From NCBI GenBank assembly GCA_934247125.1, contig CAKQIZ010000074.1, positions 1-9,523 of the forward strand: a stretch of DNA of 9,523 nt, in the 5' to 3' direction. Shown here in pieces: positions 6,167-9,523 of the stretch (positions are counted from its first letter, which is position 1; every line of letters begins with the position of its first letter). Under the pieces are notes generated by a model, which saw nothing but the letters and a program-made list of their open reading frames with translations, made no database searches and was not told where the DNA came from. The position numbers were made by a program, and so were the translations under genes. This DNA is from an uncultured Clostridia bacterium (GTDB lineage Bacteria > Bacillota > Clostridia > Peptostreptococcales > Anaerovoracaceae).

Positions 6167-6438
6167 GGCGTAGACAGACTATTGCGTGTATTTTATTTGC
6201 AATGCTGGTTCTTCTGTCCGGGTGTAAATCCGGGCGGGACATAACTCCTGAGTATCCAAGAATCGTGTATCGGAATAGTGCGTACTACTTCGATCCGTTC
6301 AACAGGGAAATTCCTGTAAAGGATGGCTTTGTGCTTGATGAGGGGAATTCCTACGATATCACGGAAACTGATTCTGGGTACGATATTGTTATTCATTTTG
6401 TGGAGGATGACAACAATGAGAAGAGTATCAGTAGGTAG
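6163..6438 (+). CDS. Small predicted lipoprotein
   Basis: A 91-residue protein with a lipoprotein signal peptide: basic start MRRRQ, hydrophobic core (about 7-18) and lipobox Leu-Ser-Gly-Cys at 18-21, giving a lipidated Cys21. The mature part is only about 70 residues, acidic and strand-rich (RIVYRNSAYYFDPFNREIPV, then VLDEGNSYDITETDSGYDIVIHF). It would sit on the outer face of the membrane in a Firmicute host. Phage- and prophage-encoded lipoproteins can block infection by related phages, for example Ltp of Streptococcus thermophilus phage TP-J34; no homology to Ltp is visible here, so this is only an analogy. The ATG overlaps the preceding stop as ATGA, with a GGAG-type site upstream. Confidence 0.8.
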   Translation: MRRRQTIACILFAMLVLLSGCKSGRDITPEYPRIVYRNSAYYFDPFNREIPVKDGFVLDEGNSYDITETDSGYDIVIHFVEDDNNEKSISR

Positions 6439-6570
6439 GTTTGACAGCCAGTTTTGCTTTTTGCCAGCAATCGGTTCCAGGCTATCTGCAAAGCGGAGAG
6501 CTTGATTCTCGAGTACCGAAAAAACAGGGATGAGTTTTTGCGGTGGCGTTCAAAGAAGGAGAGAACATGA
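6416..6570 (+). pseudogene. Possible frameshifted small gene between the lipoprotein and cytosine methyltransferase
   Basis: Two short frames meet here. The first starts at ATG 6416 with a GGAGG-containing site about 10 bases upstream and runs MRRVSVGRFDSQF to a TGA at 6503-6505. The second, one base back, is open from after 6443 to TGA 6568-6570 and encodes RFQAICKAESLILEYRKNRDEFLRWRSKKERT in two adjoining stretches. That C-terminal part looks like real coding sequence: charged, helical, and ending in an ATGA overlap with the methyltransferase start, just like neighbouring junctions. The second frame has no ATG start. A single -1 shift near the T-rich run at 6452-6462 would join them into about 51 residues. 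It could be a mutation, a programmed shift, a sequencing error, or chance. Confidence 0.35.
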
Positions 6571-8282
6571 AACAGCTAGATTTGTTTGAAAAAATCATCG
6601 TAGACAACTTTGCCGGTGGCGGAGGAGCTTCCACCGGGATTGAGCTTGCCTGCGGGCGGCCCGTGACCATTGCCATCAACCATGACCCAGATGCCATCCT
6701 ACTGCACAAGACCAATCATCCGTACACGGAACACCTGCAAGCTTCTGTCTGGGACGTTGACCCGGAGGAGGTTTGCAAGGGGCGAAAGGTGGGACTTGCC
6801 TGGTTCAGCCCGGACTGCAAGCACTTCTCAAAAGCAAAGGGGGCGGCTCTGGTTGACCGGAATATCCGAGGGCTTGCCTGGATTGTTCTGCGGTGGGCGG
6901 GCAAGGTTCGGCCTGACGTGATTATGTTGGAAAACGTGGAAGAGTTCCAGACATGGGGGCCGGTGCGGAAGGGCAAGCCTGTAAAAAACAAGGCAGGACA
7001 GACCTTCCGGCAGTGGAAAAAGCAGCTGTCCGACCTGGGCTATGCCATTGAACACAAGGAGCTGGTAGCAGCGGACTACGGAGCGCCTACCACCCGGAAG
7101 CGGTTTGTGCTGGTTGCCCGGTGCGACGGGAAGCCCATTGTCTGGCCGGAGCGCACCCATGCACCCCGGAACAGCCCGGAGGTTAAAGCCGGGAAGTTGA
7201 AGCCCTGGCGGAGCGCAGCGGAAATCATTGATTGGAGCATTCCGGGACACTCGATTTTCCAAAGCAAGGAGGAAATCAAGCAGAAATACGGCGGTACGGT
7301 TGTTCGGCCCCTGGCAGAAAATACCCTGCGGCGGGTGATCCGGGGCGTGGACAAGTTCACATTGAAATCCGGGGAACCCTTCCTGGTGCCTACGGGGTAC
7401 GGAGAACGGTGGGGGCAGGCTCCCAGAGTGCACGATATCAATGAGCCAGTACCCACGGTGGTGGGACGCGGCAAGCATAATATCTGTGAGCCGCTGCTTG
7501 CACCGTATTTGGCGGAATGCAATCATATTGGCGGTGGCCACATTGCCGACGTGGGGGAGCCGTACAAGACCATTACAGCCAAGCATACGGGCGGCGTTGT
7601 GGCTCCCGTGCTTATTCAGTATCACACGGAGCAGACGGAAAATGTCCGGGCCAATGGACTGGAGGAGCCAATCAACACCGTGGACGCTTCCAATCGGTAC
7701 GGTTTTGTAAGTGCCAATCTGGTGGAGTATTACACCGGCGGCAGACCGCTGGATATTTCAGTCCCTATGCATACGGTGACGAGCCATGACCGGGAGGCTC
7801 TGGTGGCGGCGCAGATTGCCGAATTTAAGGGCGCGGATATTGGTCAGGATTGTCGGAAGCCCCTGCGAACGATCACAGCCAGCGCCGGGGAATTCGCAGT
7901 GGTGCGGGTCACATTGCGCCAGACCGGCGATATGGGCTACTGGCCCAAGGTGCGGGAGTTGCTGAACCGTTTTTGCGGATATAACCTGGCAGATAACGAA
8001 TGCCTGGTGCTGATGATTGGGGGAACGGGGTATTACATAGCGGATATAACGCTGCGGATGCTGACACCGAGAGAACTGTACAATGCCATGGGATTCCCAC
8101 CGGACTATAAAATCGAACAGGATTATCTGGGAAATGCTTATCCCAAATCAAAGCAGGTAGCACGGTGCGGGAACGCTGTGTGCCCTCCACTCGCGGAGGC
8201 TATGGTAAGGGCCAACCTGCCAGAGTGGTGCGGCGGGAAAATCAGCACCATGAAAGAGCTGGATAATGCGGTGACAGCGTGA
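6567..8282 (+). CDS. DNA (cytosine-5-)-methyltransferase with repeated target-recognition region
   Basis: A 571-residue C5-cytosine DNA methyltransferase that moves a methyl group from SAM to cytosine in duplex DNA. Motif I is VDNFAGGGGASTGIEL (12-27). Motif IV holds the catalytic Cys84 in SPDCKHFS, where most relatives have PPCQ. Motif VI is Glu122-Asn123-Val124 and motif VIII is TTRKRF with Arg177 and Arg179. Motif IX is RMLTPREL (about 497-504) and motif X is GNAVCPPLAEAM from Gly535. Single-specificity enzymes are commonly near 330-420 residues. The extra length lies between motifs VIII and IX, where target recognition resides, and is made of degenerate repeats. ATG 6567 is chosen over GTG 6543 because AAGGAGAGA precedes it. 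No restriction endonuclease is adjacent, so it is probably a solitary phage methyltransferase used to resist host restriction. Confidence 0.94.
   Translation: MKQLDLFEKIIVDNFAGGGGASTGIELACGRPVTIAINHDPDAILLHKTNHPYTEHLQASVWDVDPEEVCKGRKVGLAWFSPDCKHFSKAKGAALVDRNIRGLAWIVLRWAGKVRPDVIMLENVEEFQTWGPVRKGKPVKNKAGQTFRQWKKQLSDLGYAIEHKELVAADYGAPTTRKRFVLVARCDGKPIVWPERTHAPRNSPEVKAGKLKPWRSAAEIIDWSIPGHSIFQSKEEIKQKYGGTVVRPLAENTLRRVIRGVDKFTLKSGEPFLVPTGYGERWGQAPRVHDINEPVPTVVGRGKHNICEPLLAPYLAECNHIGGGHIADVGEPYKTITAKHTGGVVAPVLIQYHTEQTENVRANGLEEPINTVDASNRYGFVSANLVEYYTGGRPLDISVPMHTVTSHDREALVAAQIAEFKGADIGQDCRKPLRTITASAGEFAVVRVTLRQTGDMGYWPKVRELLNRFCGYNLADNECLVLMIGGTGYYIADITLRMLTPRELYNAMGFPPDYKIEQDYLGNAYPKSKQVARCGNAVCPPLAEAMVRANLPEWCGGKISTMKELDNAVTA
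7374..7901 (+). repeat. Degenerate tandem protein repeats in the methyltransferase target-recognition region
   Basis: Within residues 270-445 a Pro-x-x-Thr-(Ile/Val) core recurs with Thr at 297, 335, 371, 403 and 435, that is every 38, 36, 32 and 32 residues. About 12-17 residues after most cores comes a second hydrophobic strand such as APYLAE, APVLIQY, SANLVEYY or AAQIAEF. A weaker unit without the Thr core begins at Glu270 (GEPFLVP). The repeats are seen only at protein level; the DNA is diverged, so they are old and not a recent duplication. The second unit-to-strand pairing at 308 (CEPLLAPYLAE) belongs to the first full unit. Confidence 0.65.
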
Positions 8283-8297
8283 ATGTGGGTGCAGTAA

Positions 8298-8312
8298 CGG
8301 TTATTTTAACCG
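8298..8312 (+). other. Short hairpin in the intergenic gap
   Basis: CGGTTA-TTT-TAACCG is a perfect 6-bp stem with a 3-base loop, 15 bases after the methyltransferase stop. It is followed by CCTCGAAA and not a T-run, so it is not a standard intrinsic terminator. It may protect the end of the upstream message or simply be chance. Confidence 0.4.
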
Positions 8313-8337
8313 CCTCGAAACTGACACGTTTACAAAA

Positions 8338-8355
8338 GCCCGGGGCAACCCGGGC
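8338..8355 (+). promoter_or_regulatory. GC-rich hairpin with GCAA tetraloop just upstream of a gene start
   Basis: GCCCGGG-GCAA-CCCGGGC is a perfect 7-bp all-GC stem closed by a GNRA-type tetraloop, so it should be very stable as RNA. It is followed directly by GGAAAGGATATAACA and the ATG at 8371, so the stem ends about where the ribosome binding site begins. There is no T-run on the + side, which argues against a rho-independent terminator in the direction of the operon. On the - strand four T residues follow, but no - strand gene is present to need it. A role in mRNA stability, processing or translation control of the downstream genes is possible. Confidence 0.55.
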
Positions 8356-8370
8356 GGAAAGGATATAACA

Positions 8371-8568
8371 ATGTTTGTCCTTGAATACAAACAGCTTTTC
8401 ATTCCTCGGGAGGAGCTGACCAAGAACCGCTGTTTTCAGGGGTATAGGTGGAAACAGTACGCTCTATGCGCCGAAAAGGAACCGCTAGTACAGATTTTGG
8501 CAGAGCAGAAAAGGCAAGAGGACTGGAGAATAGTCGAAATGCCAGGGAACATAGAACAGGAGAGATAA
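8371..8568 (+). CDS. Small hypothetical protein
   Basis: A 65-residue protein of unknown family, MFVLEYKQLFIPREELTKNR through a charged helical region (KEPLVQILAEQKRQEDWRIVEM). It has no signal peptide or membrane segment and is rich in Lys, Glu, Arg and Gln. It is the first gene after the only sizeable gap in the window, preceded by the GC hairpin and a modest GGAAAGGA site. Its stop lies 2 bases before the Lar-like gene. Its place beside the Lar-like and ASCH-like genes suggests an accessory role only. Confidence 0.7.
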   Translation: MFVLEYKQLFIPREELTKNRCFQGYRWKQYALCAEKEPLVQILAEQKRQEDWRIVEMPGNIEQER

Positions 8569-8570
8569 CT

Positions 8571-8813
8571 ATGGACAAAATCGAATTGAAGCCATGCCCG
8601 TTTTGTGGTGGCGAAGCAACGTTTGCCGGCGGAAATGATATAATCCCCGTAATGTACGACGAGGGCATTGTCGATGTGGAGTGGGAGTATTGGCCTGTAA
8701 GAGTCGTGTGCAAATCATGTTTGGCATCAACGAATGAATTTTGCGCCGAAAATGACGACAAGAACTACGAGGATGCGGAAAAAGCTTGGAACCGGAGGGC
8801 TGACAATGGCTAA
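8571..8813 (+). CDS. Lar-like restriction alleviation protein
   Basis: An 80-residue zinc-ribbon protein of the Lar-like type. Visible family marks are KPCPFCGGEA with Cys9/Cys12, then VVCKSCLAS with Cys47/Cys50, and a C-terminal EDAEKAWNRR segment, the Ala-x-x-x-Trp-Asn-Arg-Arg ending typical of these proteins. In the Rac prophage of E. coli, Lar reduces restriction and enhances modification by the type I EcoKI system. Most family members, including this one, are named only by similarity, so anti-restriction activity is inferred. ATG 8571 has AGGAGA at 8558-8563. It follows the small unknown by 2 bases and overlaps the ASCH-like gene by 8 bases. Being near two methyltransferases fits an anti-restriction theme. 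Confidence 0.85.
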   Translation: MDKIELKPCPFCGGEATFAGGNDIIPVMYDEGIVDVEWEYWPVRVVCKSCLASTNEFCAENDDKNYEDAEKAWNRRADNG

Positions 8814-9402
8814 AGCGGTTTTAATTAGCATTCGCCCGGAGTGGGTGGAGAAGATTGCCAACGGCGAAAAGACGATTGAGGTGCGCAAGACGCAGCCAAA
8901 GCTGGAAGCGGCCTTCAAGTGCTATATATACTGCACAAACGTAAGGCCGTTCCTTGTGTGGGGCGGTGTTTTCCGGGGTGATTGGTGTACGGAGTTTACC
9001 CGTCTTTCGGGGTATGGCAGAGCAGAAGCAAACAGAATCTGGGACGTTTTCAACGGCCATGTTGCCGGGGAGTTCATATGCGACCGGGTTGAAACCATCA
9101 AGGCGGCAACAGAACCGTATGGAATCTACGATGTGGACGATGACTTTGTGGTGCAGACCAGGCTTGTGGACGGTGCTTTGTGGGAATACGGAAAAGGTGC
9201 AACGCTGTACGGCTGGCATATTTCCAAGTTGGAAATCTACGATACGCCGAAGGTACTGAGCAAATTTAGAAGAATTTGTGATAAAGGGTGCCGCTGCGAA
9301 GGATGTGCAAGGTATTGGGGCAACGGCGGGAATTGTGGCATTGACAGCTTACGAATCAAACGCCCGCCCCAGAGCTGGTGCTATGTGGAGGAATTGAAAT
9401 GA
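8806..9402 (+). CDS. ASCH-domain-like protein with C-terminal Cys cluster
   Basis: A 198-residue protein. The N terminus (VLISIRPEWVEKIANGEKT then IEVRKTQPK, residues 5-31) is the strand-helix-strand pattern of ASCH-type domains, which share a fold with PUA domains and are thought to bind RNA or nucleotides. A YIYCT strand follows, then a region with YGRAEANRIWDVFNGHVAGEF. The rest of the core ends with GATLYGWHISKLEIYD. The C-terminal 45 residues carry Cys158, 162, 164, 167 and 177, a likely zinc site. ATG 8806 overlaps the Lar-like gene by 8 bases; an earlier in-frame ATG at 8734 lies inside that gene. Similar proteins are frequent in Clostridia phages. No reaction is known with confidence. 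Confidence 0.8.
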   Translation: MAKAVLISIRPEWVEKIANGEKTIEVRKTQPKLEAAFKCYIYCTNVRPFLVWGGVFRGDWCTEFTRLSGYGRAEANRIWDVFNGHVAGEFICDRVETIKAATEPYGIYDVDDDFVVQTRLVDGALWEYGKGATLYGWHISKLEIYDTPKVLSKFRRICDKGCRCEGCARYWGNGGNCGIDSLRIKRPPQSWCYVEELK

Positions 9403-9523
9403 TGGATTGCATAAGCCGGGAGGCGGCAATCAAGAAGATTCGAGTAGCAGCAGGCTGTGCTGAATGTGATAGAAACAGCGCCCTTTGTGTCTGCACCATT
9501 TGCGACTTTTATGATGCTATCCG
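9399..9523 (+). CDS. N-terminal part of a Cys-rich hypothetical phage protein (3' end outside window)
   Basis: A frame opening MMDCISREAAIKKI runs off the window edge with 41 complete codons visible. It is Cys-rich (AGCAEC, then LCVCTIC), suggesting a metal-binding fold. The M-x-x-I-S-R-x-A-A-I start is a pattern I have seen repeatedly in Clostridia phage hypothetical proteins. ATG 9399 overlaps the previous TGA as ATGA, with GGAGG at 9387-9391 spaced 7 bases; ATG 9402 is the alternative. Confidence 0.65.
   Translation, partial: MMDCISREAAIKKIRVAAGCAECDRNSALCVCTICDFYDAI

Noticed and set aside
6828..7625. Long 265-codon open frame on the minus strand
   Set aside because: It lies entirely opposite the cytosine methyltransferase, whose motifs are all on the + strand. 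Its translation shows no family pattern; it is a by-product of codon bias.
7374..7901. CRISPR-like or DNA-level tandem repeat
   Set aside because: The periodicity is only at protein level; the DNA of the units is diverged and there are no uniform repeats and spacers.
8338..8362. GC-rich hairpin as a rho-independent terminator for the operon
   Set aside because: GGAAAGG follows the stem on the + strand and there is no T-run. The four Ts on the opposite strand would only matter for a minus-strand transcript, and no minus-strand gene is present.
8321..8369. Possible promoter (CTGACA or TTTACA with TATAAC) before the gene at 8371
   Set aside because: The distances between the -35-like and -10-like boxes are 37 and 29 bases, far from the usual 17, and the TATAAC ends one base before the ATG.

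Overview
The window looks like the early (replication and accessory) region of a temperate or formerly temperate tailed phage or prophage of a Firmicutes host, most likely a gut Clostridia species. The grounds are: an SSB, DnaD-type replisome organizer, G39P-like helicase-loader and RusA gene order; strong AGGAGG-type ribosome binding sites; very tight packing; and families (DUF3846, DUF4942 methyltransferase, Lar-like, ASCH, possibly DUF3789) that I associate with Clostridia phages and integrative elements. Host and phage identity are inferred. No integrase, repressor, structural or lysis gene is in view, so phage versus other integrated element cannot be settled here.

Layout. Every credible gene is on the + strand, and nearly all start within a few bases of, or overlap, the previous stop, so the window reads as one long operon. 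Positions 3-158 are the tail of an unrecognised gene. 151-2618 is the replication and recombination block: SSB, replisome organizer, helicase loader/inhibitor-like protein, a small two-helix membrane protein, and the RusA Holliday junction resolvase. 2620-3745 is a run of small proteins: an acidic hypothetical, a possible 33-residue ORF, a Cys-rich 57-residue protein, an HNH-like protein and a CxxC mini-protein. 3742-5577 encodes a large N6-adenine-type methyltransferase with an unusual TTG start. 5588-6438 holds small accessory genes: an unknown, a 32-residue single-helix membrane peptide, a DUF3846 protein and a small lipoprotein. 6416-6570 may hold a frameshifted small gene. 6567-8282 encodes a cytosine-C5 methyltransferase with a repeated central region. 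After the only notable intergenic gap (8283-8370, with two hairpins) come a small unknown, a Lar-like zinc-ribbon protein, an ASCH-like protein and the start of a Cys-rich protein that runs off the end.

How it may work together. The left half fits origin melting, helicase loading, ssDNA protection and branch resolution during phage replication. The right half looks like a host-interaction cassette: two DNA methyltransferases of different chemistry plus a Lar-family protein would all help phage DNA escape host restriction, while the small membrane and lipoprotein genes are the sort that can act at the cell envelope.

Most unusual feature: the cytosine methyltransferase has at least five degenerate 32-38 residue units between motifs VIII and IX, each with a Pro-x-x-Thr-(Ile/Val) core. 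This resembles the tandem target-recognition domains of multispecific Bacillus phage cytosine methyltransferases. I found no CRISPR array, tRNA, rRNA, insertion sequence or convincing promoter or terminator.
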